Below, in pieces: positions 1-9,004 of a stretch of 64,000 nucleotides of DNA. The notes below the pieces were generated by a model that did not search any database, was not told where the DNA came from, and saw only the letters and a program-made list of their open reading frames with translations. The DNA is from Paenibacillus sp. 32352. GTDB taxonomy: Bacteria; Bacillota; Bacilli; Paenibacillales; NBRC-103111. Positions within the stretch are counted from its first letter, which is position 1, and each line of letters starts with the position of its first letter. The DNA lies in NCBI RefSeq assembly GCF_002042965.1, contig NZ_MZNT01000017.1:62001-126000 (forward strand), read 5' to 3'. Both the position numbers and the translations under genes were made by a program.

Positions 1-2
1 AT

Positions 3-581
3 CAGATCATTTACCCGCTGGTGTTAGACCAGTTCAGGGGCGTCAGCGTACTGCATTTGCTGCCGATTGTCCTGGTCGCACTTTACTGGCTGCTGTTTAA
101 TGAAGATTTATCTCATAAAGAAAAGCTGGCCAAAGGGAAAAAGCTGCTGTCATCGTACATTAGCGTATTGTGGGTTATCGGTGCCGCCGCCATTGTCGGT
201 GCCGGGATGTACTACTTATCAAGAACGGGAAACGAAGGACAAGCTTCAGCGTTTGAACGTTTGTTCCGCTCATTCCTGGAGAACACTTTAGGCATTCGAC
301 CTAGAACCAAGGAATTCTTGATTGCCCATCCGCTATTCCTGCTTGGAGCTTACTTGTGCATGAAATATCGCAATGCACTGCTGCTTATCCTGGTAGGTGT
401 CGTTGGTCAGGCTTCAATTGTCGATACCTTTGCTCATTTGCATACCCCGCTGATGATTTCGTCGATTCGAATCGTATACGGCTTGTCGTTCGGGATCCTA
501 ATCGGACTTGGTTACATTATTGTTTGGGAGATCGTAGTAAGGAGTTGGCGTCGTTGGACCCCGTTATTACTAAAAGAATAG
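3..581 (+). CDS. DUF5693-type membrane protein, C-terminal part (5' end outside window)
   Basis: The reading frame is open from the first bases of the window, so only the C-terminal ~192 residues of a longer protein are seen. They hold several hydrophobic segments (for example around LHLLPIVLVALYWLL, ISVLWVIGAAAIVGAG and LSFGILIGLGYIIVW) and a soluble stretch with RPRTKEFLIAHP. This stretch is what I remember of the DUF5693 family, which usually lies beside csaB in Paenibacillus and relatives. The frame ends 28 nt inside the csaB gene, so the two are probably co-transcribed and translationally coupled. The function is unknown; the setting suggests a role in making or exporting the cell-wall polymer used for S-layer anchoring. 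Family assignment is from memory of the context and motif, not from a search. Confidence 0.75.
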   Translation, partial: QIIYPLVLDQFRGVSVLHLLPIVLVALYWLLFNEDLSHKEKLAKGKKLLSSYISVLWVIGAAAIVGAGMYYLSRTGNEGQASAFERLFRSFLENTLGIRPRTKEFLIAHPLFLLGAYLCMKYRNALLLILVGVVGQASIVDTFAHLHTPLMISSIRIVYGLSFGILIGLGYIIVWEIVVRSWRRWTPLLLKE

Positions 582-1678
582 TCTTATCCGGCTATTATGG
601 CTTTGATAATAGCGGTGATGAAGCTGTACTCCAATCTATCTTGCTGGCATTGGATGAACAAGGAAGGGCGAACGGCGTAAGATTCGTGCCGGTCGTTCTT
701 TCGATTCAGCCTGAGAAAACAAGCAGAATGTACGGAGTCGAATCCGTTCATCGGATGAAGCTCGGCCAAGTGATTAGCGCCATTCGCGGAGCGGATGGGC
801 TTATCAGCGGCGGAGGCAGTCTTCTCCAGGATGCCACCAGCGCCAAAACGATTCCGTATTACCTGGCCATTCTGAAAATCGCGCAATGGTTTGGGAAACC
901 AACCTTTATTTACTCGCAAGGAATCGGTCCGGTCAGCCGCGGTTTGTATTTTGGCTGGATCCGTTCTATTTTTAATAAAACGCAATATATATCGGTTCGA
1001 GACCAGGAATCTAGAGAATTGCTTCAGAGGATGAAGGTGTCGAAGGAAATCACCGTGGTACCGGATCCGGTGATGGGGATGCCGCTTGGCTCTTATGAAA
1101 CGGAAGGGCACCGGTCAGAGGAAAAACCCGTTATCGGCGTGTCCGTTCGCTATTGGAACCAGGACCGTTCAGAGCTGAAGGCTCTTGCCGAGGCACTGCG
1201 CCTTATGTTGGAGCAAAGTGAAGCGGTTGTCAGATTTTTACCGTTTCACTTGCCATTAGATACGGATGCTTCCGACGAAGTTCGCAGTCTCATCGGGGAC
1301 AAGTTTAGCTCCCGGATCACTACGGCAGAGAATGTTATTAACCCGCAGCACATGCTGGCTGAAGTCGGCCGGTGCCAGCTGTTAATAGGAATGAGACTTC
1401 ATTCGCTGATCTATGCCGCTTCACAGGAAGTGCCTATGCTCGGAATTTCCTATGATCCAAAGATCGATCAATTTATGAAACGGCTGCAAATGCCGGTCGT
1501 TGCAACGACCAAGAGTATTCAGCCGGAACGAGTGGCTGAAGAAGGGCTGCAGCTGCTTGCCAATCGTTCTTCCTGGCGTGAAGAGAAAAAAGGGCTTATT
1601 AGTCAGCTGAAGAACGAAGCACAAAAGCCTGCACAATATATGGCTTCATTTTTCACCAAAGGAAGGGATTCCAAGTGA
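554..1678 (+). CDS. csaB: Polysaccharide pyruvyl transferase CsaB
   Basis: Predicted 374-aa ketal-pyruvyl transferase. CsaB transfers pyruvate from phosphoenolpyruvate to the secondary cell-wall polymer, creating the ligand recognised by SLH domains. Visible family signatures are the N-terminal GYYGFDNSGDEAVLQS stretch (residues ~9-24), SGGGSLLQD near residue 80, and GMRLHSLIYAA near residue 278, typical of the PS_pyruv_trans fold. The open frame runs far upstream, but I chose TTG at 554 because TAAGGAG (538-544) sits 9 nt before it and the protein then starts where the family does. It overlaps the preceding membrane-protein gene by 28 nt and the next gene by 4 nt (GTGA), so this is a tight operon. 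Two SLH proteins encoded just downstream in the window fit this role. Confidence 0.9.
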   Translation: MDPVITKRIVLSGYYGFDNSGDEAVLQSILLALDEQGRANGVRFVPVVLSIQPEKTSRMYGVESVHRMKLGQVISAIRGADGLISGGGSLLQDATSAKTIPYYLAILKIAQWFGKPTFIYSQGIGPVSRGLYFGWIRSIFNKTQYISVRDQESRELLQRMKVSKEITVVPDPVMGMPLGSYETEGHRSEEKPVIGVSVRYWNQDRSELKALAEALRLMLEQSEAVVRFLPFHLPLDTDASDEVRSLIGDKFSSRITTAENVINPQHMLAEVGRCQLLIGMRLHSLIYAASQEVPMLGISYDPKIDQFMKRLQMPVVATTKSIQPERVAEEGLQLLANRSSWREEKKGLISQLKNEAQKPAQYMASFFTKGRDSK

Positions 1679-2418
1679 CGATACCGAAAGTGTCCATATT
1701 CGGCGTACCGTTCTCCAAACTCAATATGAAGGATACGATCACACAAGTTGCTCGGATGATCGATTCCGGACACCCGCATCAAATCATTACGGCTAACCCG
1801 ATTATGGTCATGTCAGCCTTGGAAAACACGGCTTATCTAGAGATGATGAAAAACGCCGACTTGATCGTCCCTGACGGGGCGGGGGTCGTATGGGCCTCTC
1901 AATATGTCGGCAACCCTGTGGCCGAACGGGTAACAGGCTTCGATCTGATACATCATCTTATGGATTTGGGGCAATCCAAAGGGTGGAAAGTATTTTTGCT
2001 CGGAGCATCCCCCGAAATTATTGAGGCTGCTGCGAACCGTTTAAAGGAGAAGTTTCCGAACCTCCAGCTAGTCGGATATAGGGATGGCTATTTCAAGCCG
2101 GAAGAGGATCAAAGTGTCATCGAGAATATTAGATCACATCATCCGGACATCCTATTGGTAGGAAGATCGGCGGATACCCAAGAGCCCTGGATCGCCAAGT
2201 ACAAGGAACAGCTTCAGGTTCCGGTTATTATGGGGGTTGGGGGAAGCTTTGATGTCATGTCCGGCAAATTAAAGCGGGCACCGAAGTTGTTCCAAAAGCT
2301 GAAATTGGAATGGTTTTACCGGCTGCTTCAGGAACCTTGGCGGTACAAACGTATGCTTGTCCTGCCGAAGTTTGCTTTGAAAGTGATTAGAGAGAAGGAT
2401 ACCGTACAGAGACCTTGA
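1675..2418 (+). CDS. tagA: WecG/TagA/CpsF family glycosyltransferase
   Basis: A 247-aa protein of the GT26 (WecG/TagA/CpsF) family. TagA adds N-acetylmannosamine to undecaprenyl-PP-GlcNAc, the second step of wall-polymer linkage-unit synthesis, at the inner face of the membrane. Visible: the N-terminal NPIMVMSAL segment, the PDGAGVVWAS stretch with the conserved Asp (~residue 67), and the GVGGSFDVMSGKLKRAP block near residue 188 followed by the C-terminal EWFYRLLQEPWR membrane-association region. Odd: the usual GAPKQE signature reads SADTQE here, at the same length and with the Gln-Glu retained. The GTG start overlaps the csaB stop by 4 nt. Together with csaB upstream and tagO downstream it forms a polymer-assembly module. 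The family is clear; the exact sugar is inferred. Confidence 0.88.
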   Translation: MTIPKVSIFGVPFSKLNMKDTITQVARMIDSGHPHQIITANPIMVMSALENTAYLEMMKNADLIVPDGAGVVWASQYVGNPVAERVTGFDLIHHLMDLGQSKGWKVFLLGASPEIIEAAANRLKEKFPNLQLVGYRDGYFKPEEDQSVIENIRSHHPDILLVGRSADTQEPWIAKYKEQLQVPVIMGVGGSFDVMSGKLKRAPKLFQKLKLEWFYRLLQEPWRYKRMLVLPKFALKVIREKDTVQRP

Positions 2419-2534
2419 AAAAAACTATGAAAACTTACTGATAACCGCCTGATTTCCTTAAAATTAGTGTGGTGTTGCGGTGTCAAACGGAGTATAATCT
2501 GAAGTGTTTGAGGTTTTTATAGATAAAAGGGGCT

Positions 2535-3656
2535 GTGAAAACAAAAATGAATGTATTATACGGAATTGGATTTGCTGTCGCATGCATAATTGCCCTTCTA
2601 ATGACACCTTTGGTAAAAAAGTTTGCTTTCTGGGTAGGCGCTGTTGATGCACCCAATCATCGGAAAGTACATAGTCGCATCATGCCAAGGCTAGGCGGTT
2701 TGGCCATTTTTGTTGGATTTGTAGGCGCTTATTTCGTCATTTCTCCCGCCATTGACTCGTTGAACGGAGATGTAGCGCTGGGCTTGCTTATCGGAGGCGC
2801 TATTATTGTACTGGTTGGCGCTTTGGATGACCGGTTTGATTTGTCCCCCAAAGTGAAGCTGCTTGGGCAAATTCTCGCCGCGTGCGTTGTCGTTTATTCC
2901 GGAGTCGTGATTGATCTATTGAACGTTCCGTTTGGCGACACAACCATTTCGTTAACTTGGCTTGCTGTTCCACTGACTATTTTCTGGATTGTCGGAGTGA
3001 CGAATGCGATTAACCTGATTGATGGTCTGGATGGATTATCTGCAGGCGTATCAGGGATCGCAACGACAACGATTCTTATCTTGGCCTTGATGATGGGGAA
3101 CATAACCGTTGTTCTGCTCAGTATCATTTTGCTTGGCAGCATTGTCGGATTCTTATTTTATAATTTTCACCCTGCCAAAATCTTTATGGGCGATTCAGGC
3201 GCACTCTTCCTTGGGTTCAGCTTGGCAACGCTGTCTGTCCTAGGCTTTAAGCAGGCTACTGTCTTATCCTTACTGGTGCCTATCATGATACTTGGGGTAC
3301 CTTTATCTGATACATTCTTTGCCATTTTGAGACGATGGGTTAATAATTTGCCTATCTCCAAACCGGACAAGAGCCATCTGCATCACTGCTTGCTGCAATT
3401 AGGCTTCAGTCACCGTGTAACCGTCTTGATAATTTACGGGGTAGCTTCCCTATTTGGGGGCGCGGCCGTTCTGCTCTCCTATATGTCCGAGCAGCAGGCG
3501 ATATGGGGAATGGTTTTATTGATCGTCGTTCTTATCGCGGTCCTTGTACTAGGGGCGGAAGCGATAGGTATCATTAGTCAGACGAAGAAGCCTGTGCTTC
3601 AATTTATCCAAAAAGTCAAGATGCTGGTCAGCGCGAGGTCGCGCATGACGAAATAA
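2535..3656 (+). CDS. tagO: Undecaprenyl-phosphate GlcNAc-1-phosphate transferase (TagO/WecA/MraY family)
   Basis: A ~373-aa polytopic membrane enzyme that starts lipid-linked polymer synthesis by moving GlcNAc-1-phosphate onto undecaprenyl phosphate. Family motifs are all present: HSRIMPRLGG near residue 48, the Asp-rich DDRFDLSPKVKLLGQ (~97), NLIDGLDGLSAG (~160), FMGDSGALFLGF (~217), and the C-terminal HLHHCLLQLGFS. The last carries Cys where HHR is more usual. The start is ambiguous: GTG at 2535 is only 2 nt after the AAAAGGGG ribosome site (2525-2532), while ATG at 2547 is 14 nt away. A gap of 116 nt separates it from tagA; a TATAAT at 2493-2498 may give it its own promoter, but I see no good -35 element. 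A strong terminator follows. Confidence 0.9.
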   Translation: MKTKMNVLYGIGFAVACIIALLMTPLVKKFAFWVGAVDAPNHRKVHSRIMPRLGGLAIFVGFVGAYFVISPAIDSLNGDVALGLLIGGAIIVLVGALDDRFDLSPKVKLLGQILAACVVVYSGVVIDLLNVPFGDTTISLTWLAVPLTIFWIVGVTNAINLIDGLDGLSAGVSGIATTTILILALMMGNITVVLLSIILLGSIVGFLFYNFHPAKIFMGDSGALFLGFSLATLSVLGFKQATVLSLLVPIMILGVPLSDTFFAILRRWVNNLPISKPDKSHLHHCLLQLGFSHRVTVLIIYGVASLFGGAAVLLSYMSEQQAIWGMVLLIVVLIAVLVLGAEAIGIISQTKKPVLQFIQKVKMLVSARSRMTK

Positions 3657-3658
3657 AA

Positions 3659-3697
3659 CAAAGTGGTGTCGGATTAACCGGCACCACTTTGTTATTT
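3659..3697 (+). terminator. Rho-independent terminator after tagO
   Basis: CAAAGTGGTGTCGG and CCGGCACCACTTTG pair as a near-perfect 14-bp stem around a short ATTAA loop, followed by TTATTTTTG. It ends the csaB-tagA-tagO transcription unit. Confidence 0.9.
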
Positions 3698-3723
3698 TTG
3701 AGTTCCAAAGCTAGGCTGAATGA

Positions 3724-3759
3724 TAAAAACAGCCGGAACGGCTTGTACCATTTCCGGCT
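3724..3759 (-). terminator. Terminator of the minus-strand secreted-protein gene
   Basis: On the minus strand, AGCCGGAA (8 bp) pairs across a 13-nt loop and is followed by GTTTTTATC. It lies 12 nt beyond the stop codon of the gene at 3772-4209. Confidence 0.8.
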
Positions 3760-3771
3760 AGAAATAACACC

Positions 3772-4209
3772 TTATTTTATAGTGAAATTAAAAGTATAAG
3801 GGTTATAGTAATCATAATCCCCGAGGGATGAGATTCTTATAAAAAGAGTATCTCCGGGTTGAACAGCAGTCACGGTAAATCCGTCGATTTTTCCAGGACC
3901 GTTGTCATTTGCATATATGGTTTGCTCTGCAAAAGGAGTAACAAGAAATCCTCTAATATCATAGTTTTTGTTACCTGGCGAAGCTAATGAGGTTTGAATA
4001 GTTTTCGTACTTCCAGTATTGTTTGTCCATTTGAACCAATCTATATCGGAAGCCGTTTCTAATTTCCAAGTAATAGTTTGATTAAACTTTAATTCAACTG
4101 GATTGCTACGAGAATCACCCAAGCCAACTGTGGCGAAAGCAGACTGGGAAAATGCTAGCAAAGAAATAGATAGAGAGGCAACGAGAACTGTTTTTTTTAG
4201 TTTCAGCAC
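3772..4209 (-). CDS. Small secreted protein, possibly PPC-domain-like
   Basis: A 145-aa protein with a clear signal peptide (positively charged MLKLKK, hydrophobic core, probable cleavage after QSAFA at ~26). The mature ~119 residues are rich in Thr/Asn/Asp and aromatic residues. They contain DIDWFKWTN and GDTLFIRIS stretches that resemble the bacterial pre-peptidase C-terminal (PPC) beta-sandwich fold. There is no catalytic motif. The start is GTG at 4209 behind AAAGGATAGGA. It is monocistronic: its own promoter (4270-4298) and terminator (3724-3759) enclose it. It is visibly more A+T-rich than the flanking tagO and sits in opposite orientation between the polymer genes and the SLH genes, so it may be a later insertion. 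The function is not known; the PPC resemblance is only suggestive. Confidence 0.75.
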   Translation of the reverse strand: MLKLKKTVLVASLSISLLAFSQSAFATVGLGDSRSNPVELKFNQTITWKLETASDIDWFKWTNNTGSTKTIQTSLASPGNKNYDIRGFLVTPFAEQTIYANDNGPGKIDGFTVTAVQPGDTLFIRISSLGDYDYYNPYTFNFTIK

Positions 4210-4269
4210 TTTATCCTATCCTTTCATTTCTAAAAATATGATAAGATTAACGGCCGTTTAATCTACTTT

Positions 4270-4298
4270 AATATAACATAATAGGAAAATACTTACAA
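4270..4298 (-). promoter_or_regulatory. Sigma-A-type promoter for the small secreted protein
   Basis: On the minus strand: TTGTAA, 17-nt spacer, TATATT. An imperfect palindrome centred on CGGCCG (4251-4256), with GATTAA/TTTAATC arms, lies between it and the start codon and could be an operator or leader hairpin. Confidence 0.6.
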
Positions 4299-4351
4299 GT
4301 AATTTCTAAATATTGTAAGAATCATCTGTTATTTTTAGCTTTCATAACATT

Positions 4352-4397
4352 AGCCCCGTAGGTTAAGACATTCTGTCTTTACTATTGGGGCTTTTTG
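4352..4397 (+). terminator. Orphan intrinsic terminator in the gap before the SLH gene
   Basis: AGCCCC (4352-4357) pairs with GGGGCT (4387-4392), with an inner AAGACA-TTC-TGTCTT hairpin, followed by TTTTTG. It reads on the plus strand, but no plus-strand gene precedes it after the tagO terminator. The rest of the 4210-4593 gap holds the minus-strand promoter listed separately and no other gene that I can support. Confidence 0.6.
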
Positions 4398-4593
4398 TTT
4401 ATGCATTTTTTAGGATTCGGCTAAATTTTTTGCCTCGTATAACCGATAAATAAAAGTACACAAGACTTTTTAGGGGCCCAGTCACCAGGACTTGCAGCAT
4501 TCCATGGATGGAGGAGGAGTTTTCATATTCGGTAGGTAAGCGACAACTTTCCAGAAATAAATTTAAGCATCATTATATAGGGAGGGAACCATT

Positions 4594-7500
4594 TTGAAAC
4601 GACTCACTTACAAATGGACCAGCTTTTCCATTGTATTGGCTCTAGTTTTAAGTTTAGTGGCGCCATTAACGGCCTTCGCCGAAGTGACGTTGAGCGTTAC
4701 AAGCTTGCAGTATCGTAATACAGATAAAGAGCCGGACGGAAATTCGATCGTTGACCAATTCACTACGAACCCGATTTCTATCACAGCTGATGTGAATGGT
4801 ATTGGGGATGACGAGATCTCTAACATTTACTTCGAGGTAACGAACGTAAAGACAGGGAAATCGAATGTCGACAAGACCAGCAAGCCGATTAAAACGGGAA
4901 ATAACGAAATTACTTTTTCTAATGTAGTTTTAACCGAAGGTCTTAACAAAATCGTCTTAAGATATGACGGAACCGTAAATACTGCATCCGCTCCAAGCTG
5001 GGCTTATTATGTTCCGGTTTCTACTATTAATAATCTCCTCATTAACGGGGACCAAATTATTGATGGTCAAATGTTCCCTAAGAAGGCGCCGTATTCCGGA
5101 GCGACTGTTACAGGGACAGCGGGAAATGCTACAAGTATAGAGGCTTACTTGAACAGAGGTACGACGGCTTATCATCCAGCCAATTTTACACGGGGTACTT
5201 TTACCTATATTACTAACACGGGCAGAACCAATGATATCAAATTTGTGCCGGGTGATAACGAAGTTAATTTTGTATCCAAGAATTCTACGAATACATACAA
5301 CTTAAATAAGTCGTTTATTTATGACGATGGCAAAGCATTTGCTTATGGCGCTATGGTGGATCAGAAAACGACTAACGGGGCAGCACCAACCCAAAAGGTA
5401 AGCGCGGCACAAGTTCCGACCTTGCAGCAAAATTCAAGTACCAACAATAACGTGACTTTTTCTGCATCATTAAAGACGACCCGTTCAGGAAGCGTATCTG
5501 ACTACGTTTATGCCGATATCGAAATGGTGGGTACAGGCGGAGCTTATAAGCTTCACTACAATTTCAGCGATAAGAAGCTTACTCTTCTTGATATCGATAA
5601 TAATGTTGTAATGGATCCCACGGGTAAGTTAAACAATGGAGTTACACCAAACTTCATTCCAAATCTTAATACAGCAAATACTAATGTAACGATCGATACG
5701 GTAAGTGGTATTGAAATTCATAACATTCAAGTTGATTTGCCGGTTAATACGAGCCGGAGATTTCAACAAATTGATGTGACTTTTACCCATAAAAATATGA
5801 TCGACACTACGAAATCCAGCTTTAATTTCAATTTCGTAGATGCTAATGCACCTTATGTAGATTTCGTTGAACGCATTATCTCAGGTGCCAGCACCAATCC
5901 TAAGCTTATTGAAACAGGAAGCAATCAGATTACCGAGTTTCCGGCTACTTTGAGAATCACAGCCAAACAATCATCGCAAGTATTGGTGAAGCTAAATGGC
6001 TCTCCTTACGATGATGGAGTAGCTGGGCACTCAGGCGGAATTTATCCTATTAATAGCGATACTGCGGACGTGCTGTTGCAAGGGCTTCGCGATGGTTTAA
6101 CTAAATTGGAAATTATCCCTTATACAACAGGGGGTTCTCCGACTGATTTTCCTGCTGGTGCCAAATCCTATGATTTGCAGGTTTCTGCTGCTCCTTACAT
6201 TATCGTAGATAATATTTATAATGGAATGGTTGTAAAAAGTATCAGTGAGATCGTTTGCGAAAGCGGAAATACTTGTATTACAGGTAGAGTGGCTAACTTA
6301 GGCGGAAATGGAGAACTGAAGGTATCCATAAACAATAAGCCGGTGGATCAGCCTGGAGAGGTTACGTTCTCTTCAGCTACCAAGTTTACTGTGAAGCCTA
6401 CCACACGGGCTGAGTCTCTGTTTGGGAAAGAAGATGGAAGAAAGACGGTTCATTTTGAAATTTGGATTGATGGTCAAAAGGTATCAGAAGCCAACTATGA
6501 CATTTTTGTATTTAGTCAAAATCTTCCGACCATCTTGAATTTTGCACCGGATTATGATCCAAAGGATGTTAAGTACACTAAAGATACAAAGCCGGATACG
6601 TATTACACAACTTCTAACGAGTTGAAAATAACAGGTTCTGCAGCAAATGCAAAACAAATTAAAGTGACTTATTTCAAGCCGGGCAGCACTTCATCTATTG
6701 ATCTTAGCATATCGCCAACATCAGCAGGAGCTGTAGCAACCCCATTCCGAAATAGCGGCGACCCGATTAAGCTTAATGATTACGGCGCATATACATTCAC
6801 TGTAGTCGTCACGAACGATAGCGGGGCTACAGTAACCAAGTCGTTCACAATCACTCGTGAGCCGACCCCTTATTTAATTCTGGAGCCGCAGCTTATTAAG
6901 AATGAAGCAGGTAAAGACCAAGCTAACATCAACAAGAACTTCCAGAAAATTAAAATCCTTGCTGAAAATGCGGACAGCGTAGTTTTTGGTAAAGACCAGG
7001 CAGTCAAATCTACAGATCCAACCCAACCTGATATTTATTATTATGAGGTTACAGGTTTAAAACCAGGGAAAAATGAAATTAAATTTACCATTAATCGTGC
7101 AGCAGGCAAGCTGAGCGGAAGCTTCATTCTGTTTAACGTGGACACTCCTATAGAAGGAAATCAGTACAAGTCGCTTCTGACCTCCAAAATGAAGGTGTTT
7201 AATGGAGATATTGAACTGAGCTTCCCTAAAGATACTAAGCTTATGCGCAACGATCGTGCAGCAGAGAAACAGTATATTTCAGCTGACCGCAAAATCCTGT
7301 TCGGTATTGCAAGCAATGACGACGGTCGGGTAGATAAAGAAATTGAAGACCGTGGCGGGAAGAACTTCCTTATTGAAACGTCGGGACGATTCAAACCGGC
7401 GAGCAAGCGATTCTGGATCGATGCGGGAACGATTGAGGAGATTAGAGGCTCTAATCAGGAAGCTAAACTGAAGGACGCGCTTCAAGGAAGCGGTCGTTTG

Positions 7501-8460
7501 CCGAATGAAGCTTCCGATTTTGGTTCCTCGAACGATGTTTTCTATAATAGGTATTTAAAAGACAATGTCATTCCTACCAAAAGAGGTACGTTGACATTGA
7601 AATATGATTCCAGCATTCGTGATGATGCATGGAAATACGTTACGGTATTTGAATTCAGCACCTTCTCCGATAATAACGGTATGCCGAATGATACAAGAGC
7701 AGAATGGAGAAACATCGGTGGTGTAGTAGACATAAGCAAAAACACCATTACCGTACCATTTGATTCCTTCGGTTACTATCAGGTTATGTATATGGATGAC
7801 AGCTTCGATGATGTGACAGGGCATCCATGGGCAAGAGACTATTTGGATATTTTGTATTCCAAAGGGATGATGAACAACAAAACGTCCAGCCCTGAGAAAT
7901 TCTCGCCCGATGAGTCTATAACCCGCGGGGAATTTGTCACTATGCTCGTCAAAATCTTCAATATTCCGTTGGACAACGAAGATACAAGTATGCCTATAGA
8001 CAACAACGTTTACACAGATGGAACCTTCAAAGACGTTCAGAGAGGCGACTTGTACGGATCTGACGGCCTCTATGACTTCAAACACATTGAAGCGGCCGCA
8101 AGGGCTGGTATTGTTAGAGGAGGCAGCGATGGTTATTTTGGCCACCACGATGCGATATCTCGTCAGGATGCTGCGGTTATGATTGCTCGTGCTGCTGATC
8201 TGAAAATGGGCACTGATGACAAGAAGCTGCTGGCATCCCTTCAGAAGTCCTTTACAGACGGTGGAAGTATTGATTATTACGCCAGAGGGGCTGTTGAAGC
8301 GGCTACCAAAGCCGGTTTAATTGAAGGTATGCCGAATGTCCTTCTTGAGGGACAAAAGAAACAAACATATCGCTTTGCACCCAAAGATCCTTTCTCTCGT
8401 GCCGAAGCGGCAGCTGTAGCTATACGCGTACTGAAGCAACAAAAGAAAATACCTAAGTAA
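4594..8460 (+). CDS. Large secreted surface protein with three C-terminal SLH domains
   Basis: A 1288-aa exported protein. The signal peptide runs from KRLTYKWTS through a long hydrophobic core to PLTAFA (cleavage ~30). Residues ~30-1050 are beta-rich, Thr/Asn/Ser-rich repeats of immunoglobulin-like appearance (for example SSEL-type strands TSNELKITGSAANAKQIKV). Three SLH domains close the protein, starting near residues 1070 (FDDVTGHPWARD), 1145 (FKDVQRGD) and 1219 (FTDGGSIDYYARG). Their TRAE-equivalent motifs read TRGE, SRQD and SRAE. SLH domains bind pyruvylated wall polymer, the product of CsaB encoded upstream. TTG at 4594 is chosen because GGGAGG (4580-4585) is 8 nt upstream and the signal peptide begins there. 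The role is structural or adhesive by inference; no enzyme domain was recognised. Confidence 0.9.
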   Translation: MKRLTYKWTSFSIVLALVLSLVAPLTAFAEVTLSVTSLQYRNTDKEPDGNSIVDQFTTNPISITADVNGIGDDEISNIYFEVTNVKTGKSNVDKTSKPIKTGNNEITFSNVVLTEGLNKIVLRYDGTVNTASAPSWAYYVPVSTINNLLINGDQIIDGQMFPKKAPYSGATVTGTAGNATSIEAYLNRGTTAYHPANFTRGTFTYITNTGRTNDIKFVPGDNEVNFVSKNSTNTYNLNKSFIYDDGKAFAYGAMVDQKTTNGAAPTQKVSAAQVPTLQQNSSTNNNVTFSASLKTTRSGSVSDYVYADIEMVGTGGAYKLHYNFSDKKLTLLDIDNNVVMDPTGKLNNGVTPNFIPNLNTANTNVTIDTVSGIEIHNIQVDLPVNTSRRFQQIDVTFTHKNMIDTTKSSFNFNFVDANAPYVDFVERIISGASTNPKLIETGSNQITEFPATLRITAKQSSQVLVKLNGSPYDDGVAGHSGGIYPINSDTADVLLQGLRDGLTKLEIIPYTTGGSPTDFPAGAKSYDLQVSAAPYIIVDNIYNGMVVKSISEIVCESGNTCITGRVANLGGNGELKVSINNKPVDQPGEVTFSSATKFTVKPTTRAESLFGKEDGRKTVHFEIWIDGQKVSEANYDIFVFSQNLPTILNFAPDYDPKDVKYTKDTKPDTYYTTSNELKITGSAANAKQIKVTYFKPGSTSSIDLSISPTSAGAVATPFRNSGDPIKLNDYGAYTFTVVVTNDSGATVTKSFTITREPTPYLILEPQLIKNEAGKDQANINKNFQKIKILAENADSVVFGKDQAVKSTDPTQPDIYYYEVTGLKPGKNEIKFTINRAAGKLSGSFILFNVDTPIEGNQYKSLLTSKMKVFNGDIELSFPKDTKLMRNDRAAEKQYISADRKILFGIASNDDGRVDKEIEDRGGKNFLIETSGRFKPASKRFWIDAGTIEEIRGSNQEAKLKDALQGSGRLPNEASDFGSSNDVFYNRYLKDNVIPTKRGTLTLKYDSSIRDDAWKYVTVFEFSTFSDNNGMPNDTRAEWRNIGGVVDISKNTITVPFDSFGYYQVMYMDDSFDDVTGHPWARDYLDILYSKGMMNNKTSSPEKFSPDESITRGEFVTMLVKIFNIPLDNEDTSMPIDNNVYTDGTFKDVQRGDLYGSDGLYDFKHIEAAARAGIVRGGSDGYFGHHDAISRQDAAVMIARAADLKMGTDDKKLLASLQKSFTDGGSIDYYARGAVEAATKAGLIEGMPNVLLEGQKKQTYRFAPKDPFSRAEAAAVAIRVLKQQKKIPK

Positions 8461-8470
8461 GCAGATGAAA

Positions 8471-8505
8471 AGACTCGCCAAAGTACTAATATGGCGAGTT
8501 TTTTC
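8471..8505 (+). terminator. Rho-independent terminator after the C-terminal-SLH gene
   Basis: ACTCGCCA (8473-8480) pairs perfectly with TGGCGAGT (8492-8499) and is followed by TTTTTTC. Confidence 0.9.
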
Positions 8506-9004
8506 TTTAATTAACATTGGAAAATAATACGTGATGACGAAGCTGATATATCATTGTATACTAAGTTTCGTGAGCAAGCGAGTGTATGAAAAATGATATA
8601 TATGTCTGATAGACAAGCTTGCTGAACAAACAATGAATACGAAAATAAATTTAAAAAACCGAAAAAAAGTTTTTCAAAGACCGCAACTTTTGATGCAACA
8701 CTGCGTTTAATTCATTGAAACACAAATGATACACCATGAAGAGGCTGGTTTTGTTGGTTTTTTTTCACAAAATAACCTCTTTACCTTACTAGTTTTGCAG
8801 TGTATAATGTATAAGGGTATGCGACTATCTAGTTTTTTTACTTATGGTTTACTAGTTTCTGCAATCTTATTCATTGCAGACCTTTATAATAATAATTCGC
8901 TCAACTCTGGGAAGGGGGTGAATCGGCTAATGAGGGAATCGAGCTCTAATTTAAAACAAAACTCTCAACAACCGAAAGATATTCGAGGAGGAGAAAAAAA
9001 GGTT
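8506..9004 (+). promoter_or_regulatory. Long regulatory gap and leader of the S-layer gene
   Basis: About 500 A+T-rich bases with no convincing gene. An open frame in phase with the S-layer gene starts at 8726 but has no ribosome site. A sigma-A promoter candidate lies at 8780-8808 (TTTACC, 17 nt, TATAAT), which would give a leader of ~190 nt. A second TATAAT at 8885-8890 lacks a good -35. A 7-bp inverted repeat (AGCAAGC at 8573-8579, GCTTGCT at 8617-8623) lies further up. Long leaders and several promoters are known for S-layer genes; that they apply here is inferred. Confidence 0.5.
8780..8808 (+). promoter_or_regulatory. Sigma-A promoter candidate of the S-layer gene
   Basis: TTTACC (8780-8785), 17-nt spacer, perfect TATAAT (8803-8808). 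Transcription would start near 8815. Confidence 0.55.

Noticed and set aside
356..553. N-terminal extension of CsaB
   Set aside because: It overlaps the upstream membrane-protein gene in another frame and lacks a ribosome site, whereas TTG 554 has TAAGGAG.
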